From: Methanobacterium sp.
Lineage (GTDB): Archaea > Methanobacteriota > Methanobacteria > Methanobacteriales > Methanobacteriaceae
Assembly: GCA_039666455.1 (NCBI GenBank)
Contig: JAVSLW010000029.1
Coordinates: 1-64,000, forward strand
Direction of reading: 5' to 3'
Length of the DNA: 64,000 nucleotides
Shown here: positions 45,249-54,100 of the stretch, piece after piece
Layout: every line of letters begins with the position of its first letter
How positions within the stretch are numbered: the stretch's first letter is position 1
The notes under the pieces: model-generated
Databases searched by the model: none
What the model was told of the DNA's origin: nothing
Seen by the model: only the letters and a program-made list of their open reading frames with translations
Made by a program: the position numbers and the translations under genes

Positions 45249-45482
45249 ATGATAGAAAAACTGGAAGTTAGCTTAATCAACGAAAATGTTCATAATTTCA
45301 AAAGAGGAGAATTTGGAGTTGAAAAAATCCAAGTTGATGAAGATAAGGGCTTAATTGAAATAACATATGAACCTAAAGAAGATGGTGTTAAACATGTGAT
45401 TATTCCGCTTCAAAACATTGAAAAATTGGATTATACAGAGAAAGTAGCTGAAAAAGTAGAAATTAAAGGAGAAAAGAAGTAA
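45249..45482 (+). CDS. small charged hypothetical protein
   Basis: This 77-residue protein (MIEKLEVSLINENVHNFKRG and on) looks like a compact beta-rich domain, ending in an alternating Lys/Glu tail. No family is recognised. AAAAAGGTGG precedes the ATG at 45249. The upstream 280 bp is extremely AT-rich with several possible TATA boxes. Confidence 0.6.
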   Translation: MIEKLEVSLINENVHNFKRGEFGVEKIQVDEDKGLIEITYEPKEDGVKHVIIPLQNIEKLDYTEKVAEKVEIKGEKK

Positions 45483-45699
45483 GATTTAGTAAAATTTGTA
45501 ATATATTAACTATTAATTTCCCCTCTTTTTTTGGGCATCGCAGTTTATGTGTCTTTTTGCAGTTTTAAGAATGATTTTGCATTAATAATCTCATTTTTAA
45601 GAGATCCAGTCTTCATAGTATCCTAAAATATTAATTGTCAAATTTATTCAGGTATTTCTCCTCACTCCCTAAATTTTAATTATAATAGTGTCTAAGGAA

Positions 45700-46488
45700 T
45701 TACTGGCCATCCAGTATCTCTTTGGGTGCTCCACAAATTCTGACAAGATATTCTGCTTCCATAAAATGTAGTTTACAGGGTATAATTAAACAATGGAGTG
45801 GCCCACCGAAATCTTCACCTATGAGTGTTTTTATTTTATCAGCACGGACTACTGGCTTATCTGAACCAGCACGAGCAACTATAACAGCCAGAGAATCTTC
45901 AGATAAAACATTTTCCCTCCTATCTTCTTCAACCTTTAAAAGATATTCTAATCCTTCGTTAGCAGTCATGTAACGATTTTCATCAGCTTTTATATCCAGA
46001 AGGACCAGCGTGTGAGCATCTAATTTTATATTTGATTTTATTGCAAGATATGGGGAATGAGGAAAGTAATTTTCTTCAGGGAAAGGAATAGTAGTAACCT
46101 TACCAAACTTATAAGCTTGAAGGCCAGCAAGGCCAGGTGCTGCTGATAGGATGGACGATGAATGGATTACTGTGGTTTCAATGTTAATTTTTTTTGCCTC
46201 AATCATCATATCTGCATGTGTGGTGGCAATTAAGGGATCTCCTGCAACTAAAAAAGCAACATCTTTTTCCATGGCAGCCTTTAACGGTATATTGTATTCT
46301 TCAACCTCTTCTCTTGTTAAAACTCTAATTTCTTTACTTATTATTTCTTCAACAGCAGATAATGTTGTCCCGAAAAGATTTGCAGTGTAAAACTCGGCAT
46401 AAACATCGTCAACTTTTTTAAGGGCTTCAATTCCCTTTAAAGATATATCTTTTTCATCATAAAGACCTAAACCAATAAAATAGAACAT
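45700..46488 (-). CDS. dphB: diphthine synthase DphB
   Basis: This 262-residue protein is the SAM-dependent methyltransferase of diphthamide synthesis on elongation factor 2. The tetrapyrrole-methylase-type fold is seen in MFYFIGLGLYDEKDISLKG and VAFLVAGDPLIATTHADM. Its length equals that of other archaeal DphB. It is divergent from trm5, with about 85 bp between. Confidence 0.95.
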   Translation of the reverse strand: MFYFIGLGLYDEKDISLKGIEALKKVDDVYAEFYTANLFGTTLSAVEEIISKEIRVLTREEVEEYNIPLKAAMEKDVAFLVAGDPLIATTHADMMIEAKKINIETTVIHSSSILSAAPGLAGLQAYKFGKVTTIPFPEENYFPHSPYLAIKSNIKLDAHTLVLLDIKADENRYMTANEGLEYLLKVEEDRRENVLSEDSLAVIVARAGSDKPVVRADKIKTLIGEDFGGPLHCLIIPCKLHFMEAEYLVRICGAPKEILDGQ

Positions 46489-46574
46489 TGTATCACCAGA
46501 TAATTAAGAATATTATCACAATAATTATATTTTAATCCTGATAATATTTAGTTATATTTAGTTTTGGAAGGTTT

Positions 46575-47606
46575 ATGAGGAGAATTATGTTTGGTCTAAA
46601 AGTCAATAAAAATATTGCAAATGACGTGCGTAAAATATTATTAAAACACTCTATTATTAATCTTGAAGCTAAAATAAAGCGTGAAAATGATTTTGTTATA
46701 ATTCCACTTACAAAAAAACCAGAAAAAAATTTATTAACACATTTTGGGGAAAATATTGAACTTATTGAAACAACATTTGAAATTCAAAAAAAAGTTCCTC
46801 GAAGCCTTAAAGACTACTTGAAAGGCAGAATTGATACTCAAAAAATCGATGAAATTAGAGGTTCATTTGATATTATTGGGAATATTGTAATTTTGGAGAT
46901 TCCAGAAGATTTAGAAGGCTTTAAAGATTTAATTGGTGAAGCTGCACTTAAATTCACCAAAAGAAAAACAGTTTTTAGAAAGAAAAGCGAAATTAAGGGA
47001 ATTATAAGAACAAGGGAACTGGAACATCTTGCTGGAGAAGATATATCTGAGACAATTCATCAAGAATTTGGATGCAGATTAATGCTCGACATTAAGAAAG
47101 TATATTTCAGCCCAAGATTGGCCACTGAGCGAAAAAGAGTCGCTGATAGTGTAAAAAACGGTGAAATAATAGTTGATATGTTTGCTGGAGTTGGCCCTTT
47201 TCCAATACTCATTGCAAAAAACCATGATGTGAAGATTTATGCAATTGACATAAATCCTGAAGCTTACAGGTACATGCAGAAAAATATTGAGCTTAATAAA
47301 GTTCAAGATAAGGTAATTCCAATCTTAGGGGATGTAAGAGAAGTTTTAAGTGATAAAAACATTAAAGCCGATCGTATAATAATGAATTTGCCAGGTACTG
47401 CCTTTGAATTTCTGGATTCTGCAATAAATTCCATTAAAGATGGTGGAGTTATTCACTATTACGAATTTTCTGAAGATTTCAAAAAGCCAGTTGAAAGGAT
47501 TAAAAAGGCTGCTTATCCCAGAAAAGTTGAAATCTTGAATAAAAGAAAAGTACGGTCAAAAAGTCCGGGTAAATGGCATGTTGGAATTGATGCAATGATT
47601 TTTTAA
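46575..47606 (+). CDS. trm5: tRNA (guanine-37 N1)-methyltransferase Trm5
   Basis: This 343-residue protein is an archaeal Trm5, which methylates G37 of tRNA. The SAM motif DMFAGVGPFPILIAKN (about 196-211) and catalytic NLPGTAFEFLD (about 274) are present, with an N-terminal tRNA-recognition domain. ATG at 46587, with GAGGAG 5 bp upstream, is an alternative start. Confidence 0.92.
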   Translation: MRRIMFGLKVNKNIANDVRKILLKHSIINLEAKIKRENDFVIIPLTKKPEKNLLTHFGENIELIETTFEIQKKVPRSLKDYLKGRIDTQKIDEIRGSFDIIGNIVILEIPEDLEGFKDLIGEAALKFTKRKTVFRKKSEIKGIIRTRELEHLAGEDISETIHQEFGCRLMLDIKKVYFSPRLATERKRVADSVKNGEIIVDMFAGVGPFPILIAKNHDVKIYAIDINPEAYRYMQKNIELNKVQDKVIPILGDVREVLSDKNIKADRIIMNLPGTAFEFLDSAINSIKDGGVIHYYEFSEDFKKPVERIKKAAYPRKVEILNKRKVRSKSPGKWHVGIDAMIF

Positions 47607-47786
47607 CTATATGCTGTGCTTAAACATCACCGTACTAAACCTGAGAAACATTTATTATTTTTAAAATATATATTATTATCCTGTGATTGAACTAATATTT
47701 GCATTTACAGGCCACAAGAGACGTCATTTATTTTTCATAGAGAGGAACTTTGTTAAAAAGAGGATATGTAATGAGTTGAAATAAAA

Positions 47787-48275
47787 ATGGCAAAAAATAA
47801 AACCAAAATTATTGCAAAACCAGGGAAACAGGAAATTTTCATTGAAAGAGAGTTTGATGCGCCGCGTGAGCTTGTATTTAAAGCATTTGTAGATCCAGAG
47901 CTTTATGTACAATGGATTGGGCCGCGAGGACTTACCACGACGCTTGAGAAATTTGAACCAGTGAGCGGAGGCTCCTGGCGGTTTATCCAAAAGGACCCTG
48001 AAGGCAATGAATTTGCATTCCATGGAGTGAACCATGAAGTTCTGGAGCCAGAAAGAATTATTTTTACCTTCGAATTTGAAGGCCTACCTGAGAGTGGACA
48101 TGTCCTTCTTGAAACAGCAAGATTTGAAGAACTACCTGGTAACAGGACGAAGCTAACAGATCAATCTGTCTTCCAGTCGGTGGAGGATCGGGACGGCATG
48201 ATGCAATCAGGGATGGAAGAAGGGGTAAATGATTCATATGAACGTCTTGATGAACTTTTGGAAAAGATGAAGTAA
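47787..48275 (+). CDS. AHSA1/SRPBCC family protein
   Basis: This 162-residue protein is a START-like SRPBCC domain of the AHSA1 type: REFDAPRELVFKAFVDPELYVQWIGPRGL near the start and a GMEEGVNDSYERLDELLEK helix at the end. Such proteins bind small hydrophobic ligands; many are stress-related and co-inherited with DUF1579 and VOC genes, as here. It opens an accessory gene cluster on the plus strand that appears visibly richer in G and C than the flanks, suggesting transfer. Confidence 0.88.
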   Translation: MAKNKTKIIAKPGKQEIFIEREFDAPRELVFKAFVDPELYVQWIGPRGLTTTLEKFEPVSGGSWRFIQKDPEGNEFAFHGVNHEVLEPERIIFTFEFEGLPESGHVLLETARFEELPGNRTKLTDQSVFQSVEDRDGMMQSGMEEGVNDSYERLDELLEKMK

Positions 48276-48300
48276 AATTTGAATAAAATGGGAGGTATTT

Positions 48301-48795
48301 ATGAAATATAGTAATGATCAAGCCATGCAGCAACCTAAAATGCCCGGATCCGAGCTCAAACTATTGGATGTGTTTATTGGTAAGTGGATTACCCAGGGAC
48401 ATACCATAGCCAGCGTTAACACACCATCTGTAAAAATGAATGCTATTGATATTTACGAATGGGCGCCAGGAGGATTTTTTATCCTTCACACAGCATACAG
48501 TCAAATAGGGAACCTTGCTGCAGGTGGTATTGAGGTTATTGGCTACGATTCAGCAAATAAAAAGTATTTTACACACTATTTTGACGGTCAGGGCAATCTT
48601 GTTATCTCAGATTTGACCCTACAAAATGATATCTGGACATGGGAAGGAGATTGGGCAGGAGAAGGACACCGTGACACAGTGGAATTCAGTGAGGGAGGTA
48701 ATATCATGGTGTCTCACCATTATCGGTCAGACGACGGTGCGAACTGGATGCCATCCATGGATGTGACTTTGACCAAAGTTGGTGAAGTATTTTAG
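48301..48795 (+). CDS. DUF1579 family protein
   Basis: This 164-residue protein fits DUF1579, a beta-barrel family related to calycins. LLDVFIGKWITQGHTIA, YEWAPGGFFILHTAYSQIG and IEVIGYDSANKKYFTHYFD are visible. Function is unknown. GGGAGG precedes the ATG, and the AHSA1 gene ends 25 bp upstream, so they are probably one operon. Confidence 0.75.
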   Translation: MKYSNDQAMQQPKMPGSELKLLDVFIGKWITQGHTIASVNTPSVKMNAIDIYEWAPGGFFILHTAYSQIGNLAAGGIEVIGYDSANKKYFTHYFDGQGNLVISDLTLQNDIWTWEGDWAGEGHRDTVEFSEGGNIMVSHHYRSDDGANWMPSMDVTLTKVGEVF

Positions 48796-48821
48796 GAAAA
48801 TTAAATTCAGGAGTTAAAAAA

Positions 48822-48920
48822 TTGCAGAAAGTAACTTCAAAAGACGGTACTACCATCGCATTCGATAGATTGGGTGCAGGATCTGCTGTCATCCTCATAG
48901 CTGGAGGAGAAATAATATGA
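48822..48920 (+). pseudogene. N-terminal remnant of an alpha/beta hydrolase
   Basis: A CAGGAG site at 48808-48813 is followed by TTG and 31 codons reading QKVTSKDGTTIAFDRLGAGS and AVILIAGGEII, then a stop. This is the first strand pair of an alpha/beta hydrolase; the catalytic Ser, Asp and His parts are missing. The break falls where the oxyanion-hole strand should continue, and a DUF1697 remnant begins at once. Confidence 0.7.
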
Positions 48921-49116
48921 CTAAATATGCAGCGTTACTGCGTGGGATTGGTCCTTCCAATCCCAATATGCGTAATGAGAAATTTTCAGCGTAGTTAATT
49001 TAACGAGGACAAAAACGCCTGATCTAATGCGCTGGCTGGAAAAAGAATTCGGCAAGGAAATAACAACCAGGACCTGGAAAACGGTTGGTAGAATCCTTAA
49101 AAGGATGGATGAATAG
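48917..49116 (+). pseudogene. DUF1697 gene with most of its interior deleted
   Basis: ATG at 48917 begins MTKYAALLRGIGPSNPNMRN and stops after 25 residues. In another frame the next stretch reads TRTKTPDLMRWLEKEFGKEI and TTRTWKTVGRILKRMDE, the typical C-terminal end of DUF1697 proteins. Members are around 180 residues, so well over 100 residues are lost and the ends are out of frame. Confidence 0.75.
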
Positions 49117-49182
49117 TTTTGAATTTTTATTTCCTCTCTAAGATGATGTACTTTAGAAGTAATTTGAAAGGAGTGATTTAAA

Positions 49183-49659
49183 ATGCAAAAGATCATACCA
49201 TTTTTATGGTTTGAAGATAGTAAAGCTCTGGAGGCAGCTAATCTCTATACCTCCATCTTTAAAAATTCGAAAATACTGAATACCGTGCGATACGGAGAAG
49301 CCGGACCCGGTCCGGCAGGATCGGTTATGTGGGTGACCTTCCAGCTCGAAGGACAGGAATTTCACGCATTAAATGGTAATCCACAGTTCAAGTTTACAGA
49401 AGCCATATCGTTGTTTGTAAACTGCGATACCCAGGAAGAGGTGGATGAGTTGTGGGAGAAGCTTTCTGAGGGAGGAATGGAACTGGGACCAGGCTGGGTT
49501 AAGGATAAATTTGGCCTGGCCTGGCAGATCGTGCCCACCATTTTAGGAGAGTATCTAAACGATCCGGATGAGGAAAAATCCCAGAGAGTAATGCAGGCCA
49601 TGATGCAGATGAATAAACTGGATATAGAGAAGTTAAAGCAGGCTTATGAGGGAATATAG
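49183..49659 (+). CDS. VOC family PhnB-like protein
   Basis: This 158-residue protein is a VOC-fold domain of the PhnB / 3-demethylubiquinone methyltransferase-like type: IIPFLWFEDSKALEAANLYT at the start, VTFQLEGQEFHALNG and KDKFGLAWQIVPTILGEYL. The methyltransferase name is historical; such proteins have no SAM site. AAAGGAGTGATT precedes the ATG. The next gene begins about 37 bp downstream. Confidence 0.85.
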   Translation: MQKIIPFLWFEDSKALEAANLYTSIFKNSKILNTVRYGEAGPGPAGSVMWVTFQLEGQEFHALNGNPQFKFTEAISLFVNCDTQEEVDELWEKLSEGGMELGPGWVKDKFGLAWQIVPTILGEYLNDPDEEKSQRVMQAMMQMNKLDIEKLKQAYEGI

Positions 49660-49696
49660 TCAATTTAAAGATATTTCAATGAAATGGTGTGATTTT

Positions 49697-50158
49697 ATGG
49701 AAAAACTACATTTCTCAATAGTTATAGATGCGTCTAAACAAAAAGTATGGGAAGTAATGCTTGGGGAGGACACGTACCCCTTGTGGACTGATGTGTTTAT
49801 GCCCGGTTCATATTTCGAGGGTGATTGGAGTGAGGGAAGTAAGATGCTTTTCATTGCGCCTGATGAATCGGGTAAAATTTCCGGGTCGGTGTTTCGGATA
49901 AAAGAAAATCGGCCGTACGAATTCGTCTCAATGGAAAACATTGGTATGGTGCAAGATGGGAAAGAAGATACTACAAGCAAAGAGGCGACGGTATACGCTG
50001 GTGCGCTTGAAAACTACACCTTTAAAGAGATGGATGGTAAGACTGAAGTGCTGATAGATTTAACTCCAGTAATAGATATACCAGATGATTATAAGGAAAT
50101 ATACCAAGATATGTGGCGTAAGGCCCTGCAAAAGCTCAAAAAATTGGTGGAAAAATAA
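49697..50158 (+). CDS. SRPBCC domain protein, first of a tandem pair
   Basis: This 153-residue SRPBCC protein begins MEKLHFSIVIDASKQKVWEV and carries WTDVFMPGSYFEGDWSEGSK and a C-terminal KALQKLKKLVEK helix. The next gene encodes a protein with more than half of residues identical over the full length, so this is a tandem duplication. ATG at 49697 is preferred over earlier in-frame ATGs because it aligns with the duplicate and has GGTGTGAT upstream. Confidence 0.82.
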   Translation: MEKLHFSIVIDASKQKVWEVMLGEDTYPLWTDVFMPGSYFEGDWSEGSKMLFIAPDESGKISGSVFRIKENRPYEFVSMENIGMVQDGKEDTTSKEATVYAGALENYTFKEMDGKTEVLIDLTPVIDIPDDYKEIYQDMWRKALQKLKKLVEK

Positions 50159-50173
50159 AAGGAGGAAAATTTT

Positions 50174-50635
50174 ATGGAAAAAATGCAATTTTCAATCGTT
50201 ATAAATGCACCTAAAGAAAAGGTCTGGAAGACCATGCTGAATAAGGATACCTATGAAAAATGGACAGACGTTTTCATGCCTGGTTCAACCTACGACGGTG
50301 ACTGGAGCGAGGGAAGTAAGATACTTTTCCTCGCACCAGATAAGTCGGGTAAAATGTCTGGAATGGTAAGCCGAATAAAGGAGAATCGTAAATACGAATA
50401 TGTCTCCATTGAACATGTTGGTATTGTGTATAATGGCGAAGAGGATACATCAAGCCAGGAAGCCAAAGAATGGGCCGGATCACTTGAAAATTACACATTC
50501 AGGGATGTGGATGGTAAAACTGAACTGCAAGTAGATCTGTCTTCAGATGTTGTAAACCAGGAAATGATAGAGATGTCCGAGAAAATCTGGCCTAAAGCTC
50601 TACAAAAGCTCAAAGAATTGGTGGAAAAGTCATAA
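50174..50635 (+). CDS. SRPBCC domain protein, second of a tandem pair
   Basis: This 153-residue SRPBCC protein (MEKMQFSIVINAPKEKVWKT, WTDVFMPGSTYDGDWSEGSK) has the same length and layout as the preceding gene, starting 15 bp after its stop. GGAGG precedes the ATG. Both copies are intact, so both are likely used; sequence divergence suggests different ligands or ages rather than a very recent duplication. Confidence 0.82.
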   Translation: MEKMQFSIVINAPKEKVWKTMLNKDTYEKWTDVFMPGSTYDGDWSEGSKILFLAPDKSGKMSGMVSRIKENRKYEYVSIEHVGIVYNGEEDTSSQEAKEWAGSLENYTFRDVDGKTELQVDLSSDVVNQEMIEMSEKIWPKALQKLKELVEKS

Positions 50636-50694
50636 AACAACCAGATATATGCCTTCAAACGTAGATGAAAGTTAGGTACAGTGGTGAAATCTAA

Positions 50695-51117
50695 ATGAAA
50701 AAAGGAGAGGTATTACATATCACTCCTGAAAATTTACACACGAATCCTGCTTTTACCAATGTCGTTACAGTAACCGGGCATGTGAAGACTATATATATTG
50801 GAGGACAGGGTGCTGTGGATACTTCCGGTAAAATTGTAGGGAAAGGAGATATCAAACAACAGGTCTATCAGGTATTTGAAAATATACAAGAAGCTCTGAA
50901 GATCGATGAGGCTGGATTGGAGCATATAATCAAGTGGAACGTGTACGTTGTTGAAGGCCAATCGTTGGAGGTAGGCTTTGAAGCATTCCGGGAGGTTTGG
51001 GGTAACCCACCAAATCCACCGGCCATCACCACGGTGTTCGTCTCTGGACTGGCTAACCCTGATTTCCTGGTGGAAATGGATGCAATAGCTGTTTTACCCC
51101 TGAATCCAATTGATTAA
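50695..51117 (+). CDS. RidA/YjgF-like protein without the catalytic Arg
   Basis: This 140-residue protein has the RidA fold: TVTGHVKTIYIGGQGAVDTS, QVYQVFENIQEALKIDEAGL and the C-terminal PDFLVEMDAIAVLP. In canonical RidA the motif before the last strands has an Arg that binds the 2-imino acid (PART-V-V). Here it reads NPPAITTVFVSGL, with Ile in place of Arg, so enamine deaminase activity is doubtful. It lies in the stress cluster after the SRPBCC pair. Confidence 0.85.
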   Translation: MKKGEVLHITPENLHTNPAFTNVVTVTGHVKTIYIGGQGAVDTSGKIVGKGDIKQQVYQVFENIQEALKIDEAGLEHIIKWNVYVVEGQSLEVGFEAFREVWGNPPNPPAITTVFVSGLANPDFLVEMDAIAVLPLNPID

Positions 51118-51185
51118 CAAATTTTCCCCTGATATCTTATTCAGATTATCTAAATGCATTAGATATGAATATAAGAGGTGATGAA

Positions 51186-51614
51186 ATGACTATGAGTCCT
51201 GAATCACGTAGATTAGCCGGTATTCTGTTGATACTTATACCTGCTGTTGCCTGGGGAGGTGCCAGCATACTGACATTTTTAATCAGTGACCCTCAGTATA
51301 TGCAAAATGCACTCCGCCGGGATCTCTGGCGAGCAGGCCATGCCCATGCCGGAGTTCTTCTTATTCTATCTCTGGTTGCCCTGCTTTATGTGGATAAAGC
51401 TAATCTGTCGAAAAGAGCTAAGAAAGTGGCTAGAAGTGCTGTACCTATTGCAGCTATTTTAATGCCTTCAGGATTTTTTCTTTCAGTTTTAACTCCAGAT
51501 GCAACCTCTCCCAACGCATTAATTTATCTGACCTATCTTGGCGGTGTTTCGTTGGTGATAGGTGTTTTACTGCTGGGTGTGGGATTGATCAGAAAACCAT
51601 CTGAAGCTGGATGA
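51186..51614 (+). CDS. small four-TM membrane protein
   Basis: This protein of about 142 residues has four hydrophobic helices (about 10-33, 50-71, 84-104, 112-135). The loop between helices 1 and 2 contains DLWRAGHAHAGVL, with conserved-looking His residues. I recognise no characterised family; similar proteins occur in bacterial genomes. AAGAGGTGAT at 51172-51181 decides for the ATG at 51186 over one 21 bp upstream. Confidence 0.65.
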   Translation: MTMSPESRRLAGILLILIPAVAWGGASILTFLISDPQYMQNALRRDLWRAGHAHAGVLLILSLVALLYVDKANLSKRAKKVARSAVPIAAILMPSGFFLSVLTPDATSPNALIYLTYLGGVSLVIGVLLLGVGLIRKPSEAG

Positions 51615-51633
51615 AAAAATAGGAGGATGATAT

Positions 51634-51990
51634 ATGACTAAAAAGATTGAAAGTGTAACGATCGGCATTGCAGTCAAGGACGTTAAAGAGGCTACCAAGT
51701 GGTACAAGGCTTTGCTTGGCGATGTTGAAATAATGGAGCCCGATCCAGGCACCATCGAGCTAAAGTTGACAGATAATGTATGGCTACAGCTTGATGATAC
51801 TGGCTACCTTGAGGTTGACGGCGGGTCAACAATTATTCGCTTCCAAACAGACGACATAGAGTCTGCCCATAAGCTGGCAAAAAGAATTACTCCTGACGTA
51901 GAGGATATTATAGTGGTTGAAGGTGTCATAAAATACTTTGATTTCAAAGACCCTGCGGGTAATCGACTGTCATATGTTCAGCTACTGTAG
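51634..51990 (+). CDS. VOC/glyoxalase-like protein
   Basis: This 118-residue protein is a single VOC half-barrel pair: VTIGIAVKDVKEATKWYKAL at the start and FDFKDPAGNRLSYVQ at the end, the usual end motif of glyoxalase/bleomycin-resistance-like proteins. Metal ligands are not all evident, so a catalytic role is uncertain. GGAGGATGAT precedes the ATG. Confidence 0.82.
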   Translation: MTKKIESVTIGIAVKDVKEATKWYKALLGDVEIMEPDPGTIELKLTDNVWLQLDDTGYLEVDGGSTIIRFQTDDIESAHKLAKRITPDVEDIIVVEGVIKYFDFKDPAGNRLSYVQLL

Positions 51991-52029
51991 AACTGTGTAA
52001 AAGTGGATTATACTAAGGAAGTAAGATAA

Positions 52030-52304
52030 ATGGCAGCGAATAAAACGCAAACCATTATCTGGCAAGCATTGTCCTGGCCAGGTATGGGGGTTTACAGACA
52101 CACGGTCGATGGCGATATTTATGGCCATGGATTGGCGGTGGGTAAAACAGACCAGAATATTCCATTTGCTGTAGAGTATCATGTGGCATTGACAACTGAT
52201 TGGAGAATCAAGGAGTATCTATCAAATCATTGTTGGATGAAAGAGAGATTAAGCTCGTGCATAAGGATCAAGAGCGGTATGATGACAAGGGCCAGCTCAA
52301 CTGA
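52030..52304 (+). pseudogene. frameshifted N-terminal part of a glycolipid-binding (PF06475-like) protein
   Basis: From 52030 the frame reads NKTQTIIWQALSWPGMGVYR and VALTTDWRIKE, the beginning of the putative glycolipid-binding family. At about 52215 a one-base loss shifts the frame; the correct continuation VSIKSLLDEREIKLVHKDQE lies in the next frame and ends with a TGA at 52302-52304. The remaining half of the family (about 100 residues) is absent, replaced by a winged-helix protein fragment. Confidence 0.75.
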
Positions 52305-52741
52305 AAGACTTTTCATGGTGGTCAGGACTCACCATTAGAGATGCAAGAGACGCCCTCAACTTAATTAAATCAAAATTAAATCAATCAACTCATGATGGCA
52401 AGACATATTGGTTTTTTGACTATATAAAGGTAAAAACACCAAAGTCGCCATCTGCATTATTATTATCAATTTATGATGAATACACAATTGCTTATAAAGA
52501 CAGGGGAGATATCAGTGAAGCGCGAGATATTGAAAGAATGATTTCAATGGGTAATGCTTTAAATGCAGTTATTATTTTAGATGGTAAAGTGGCAGGCACC
52601 TGGAATAAATCTTTGAAGAGAAATAGAGTTGAAATCAGGCTAAATCCTTTTCGTAAATTCAGCAAAGATGAGCAAGAAGCAGTAGAATCAGAGGTTAATC
52701 GATATAGTGAGTTTGTGGGAATTTCTGCAGTCTTGATTTAA
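52286..52741 (+). pseudogene. C-terminal fragment of a winged-helix (HTH_42/AlkZ-like) protein
   Basis: The frame 52286-52741 reads GPAQLKDFSWWSGLTIRDAR and later YDEYTIAYKDRG, ILDGKVAGTWNKSLKRNRVE and a closing RYSEFVGISAVLI. These match the C-terminal half of HTH_42 proteins (PF06224), a family including the DNA glycosylase AlkZ/YcaQ. No start codon or N-terminal half exists; it begins directly inside the glycolipid-binding remnant, so a deletion fused two neighbouring genes. Confidence 0.75.
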
Positions 52742-52874
52742 TAAATTATCAAGATAGGTGGATATAAGCAATAAAATTAGTATTGTGGCTTTTAGACTTT
52801 GATATGGAATAAAATTAAATTGAAAGAGAAAATAAGGGGGAATTTTAATAAAAAGTGAAGGTAATTACGCATCC

Positions 52875-53651
52875 GTGAACGGAATGAAAATGTATTATGA
52901 AGTCTCCGGCAAGGGCGATCCACTGATCGTATTGCACGGTGCTTATATGAACATAATATCAATGGGAGAAATAATCCCCCAGCTCGCCAGGACCCACAAT
53001 GTCTATGCGCTCGAATTCCAGGGCCATGGTCGGACCACTGACATTGACCGCCCCATCACCTATCCGAACCTGGCAGACGATGTAGCTGCTTTTATGGACG
53101 CTGTAGGTCTTAAGAACGCTGATGTATTCGGTTATTCTGTGGGTGCTGAGGTCGGATTGCAACTCGCCATCCACTACCCAGAGAAGGTGAGCAGACTTAT
53201 CGCAGCCTCAGTCGCCTACGATCTTGAAGGTTGGCAGCCGGCGTACAAGGCAGCTATCCCTCAAATGACCGTTGAGATGATTGTCAATATGCCATTCGCT
53301 GAAGACTATCGTAAGCTTGCCCCCAATCCCAATGGTTTTCGTGCACTTGTGGAGAAGATGATAGCTCTCGAAAAGGAACCGATGGCGTGGGAAGAAGATG
53401 TTAAAAAATTGAAAACCCCGGTGCTGATCATCGCTGGTGATGCTGATGTAGCAACACTCGAACATACGATAGCTATGTTTCGGTTGCTTGGTGGTGGTGT
53501 TATGGGTGATATGGACAAGCCATTGTCGGATTCACGTCTTGCTATTATGCCGGCAACATCGCATACGGCTGTCATTACTCAGACCGATCTTTTAACTGCT
53601 TTCATTCAACCTTTTCTGAAAGGAAAAACGCCAAAAGGATTTTTTGAATAG
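52875..53651 (+). CDS. alpha/beta hydrolase
   Basis: This protein of about 258 residues has an alpha/beta hydrolase fold: PLIVLHGAYMN with the oxyanion region, the nucleophile elbow FGYSVGAEVG (Ser at about 89), an acid in LIIAGDADVAT and the His in ATSHTAVI. All three catalytic residues appear present. The natural start is unclear: homologous coding (SEGNYASVNGMKMYYEV) extends nine codons upstream to an ATA at 52848 with AAGGGGG before it, suggesting the original ATG mutated to ATA. GTG at 52875 is the first normal start left. Confidence 0.8.
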   Translation: MNGMKMYYEVSGKGDPLIVLHGAYMNIISMGEIIPQLARTHNVYALEFQGHGRTTDIDRPITYPNLADDVAAFMDAVGLKNADVFGYSVGAEVGLQLAIHYPEKVSRLIAASVAYDLEGWQPAYKAAIPQMTVEMIVNMPFAEDYRKLAPNPNGFRALVEKMIALEKEPMAWEEDVKKLKTPVLIIAGDADVATLEHTIAMFRLLGGGVMGDMDKPLSDSRLAIMPATSHTAVITQTDLLTAFIQPFLKGKTPKGFFE

Positions 53652-53755
53652 ACTATAAAAGGCAGATATTATACAAACATAACAATAAATTACTAATCTC
53701 TTTTTTAGGAGATGAAATACTATTATTTTAGCTGTTGCAATCTTTTTAACTCTTA

Positions 53756-54100
53756 TTGGTAATTATTTTAGCATATATCTACAAAACAAGCTCGATTGTT
53801 GCACCACTTGAATTTCCATCATTCGGCATTAAAAATATAAATGAAGATCGTAAAACAATCTCGCAATCACTTTTTAAAGATATAGACGTTTTATTATTGC
53901 CCGCCACTACTGATGTAACACCAAGCATTGAAAAAGGCACATCAGGAAGGCCACAGGCACTTTCAGCCGACAATACATTCTTTTGTAATTACTATGGACT
54001 GCCAGCAATAAACATACCCTGTGGGTTTAGTAAAAAGGGCTTACCCGTAGATTTACAAATCGTTAAGCCGAGACGGGTGAAAACAAAGTTTTATAGTACT
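53756..54100 (+). pseudogene. C-terminal fragment of an amidase-signature enzyme
   Basis: The frame reads RKTISQSLFKDIDVLLLPAT, then FFCNYYGLPAINIPCGFSKK and GLPVDLQIVKPR, which is the C-terminal end of amidase-signature enzymes (GatA-like). The Ser-cisSer-Lys catalytic core and about 300 upstream residues are missing. It runs in frame into an alpha/beta hydrolase fragment, so this is a deletion fusion rather than a working gene. Confidence 0.75.
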
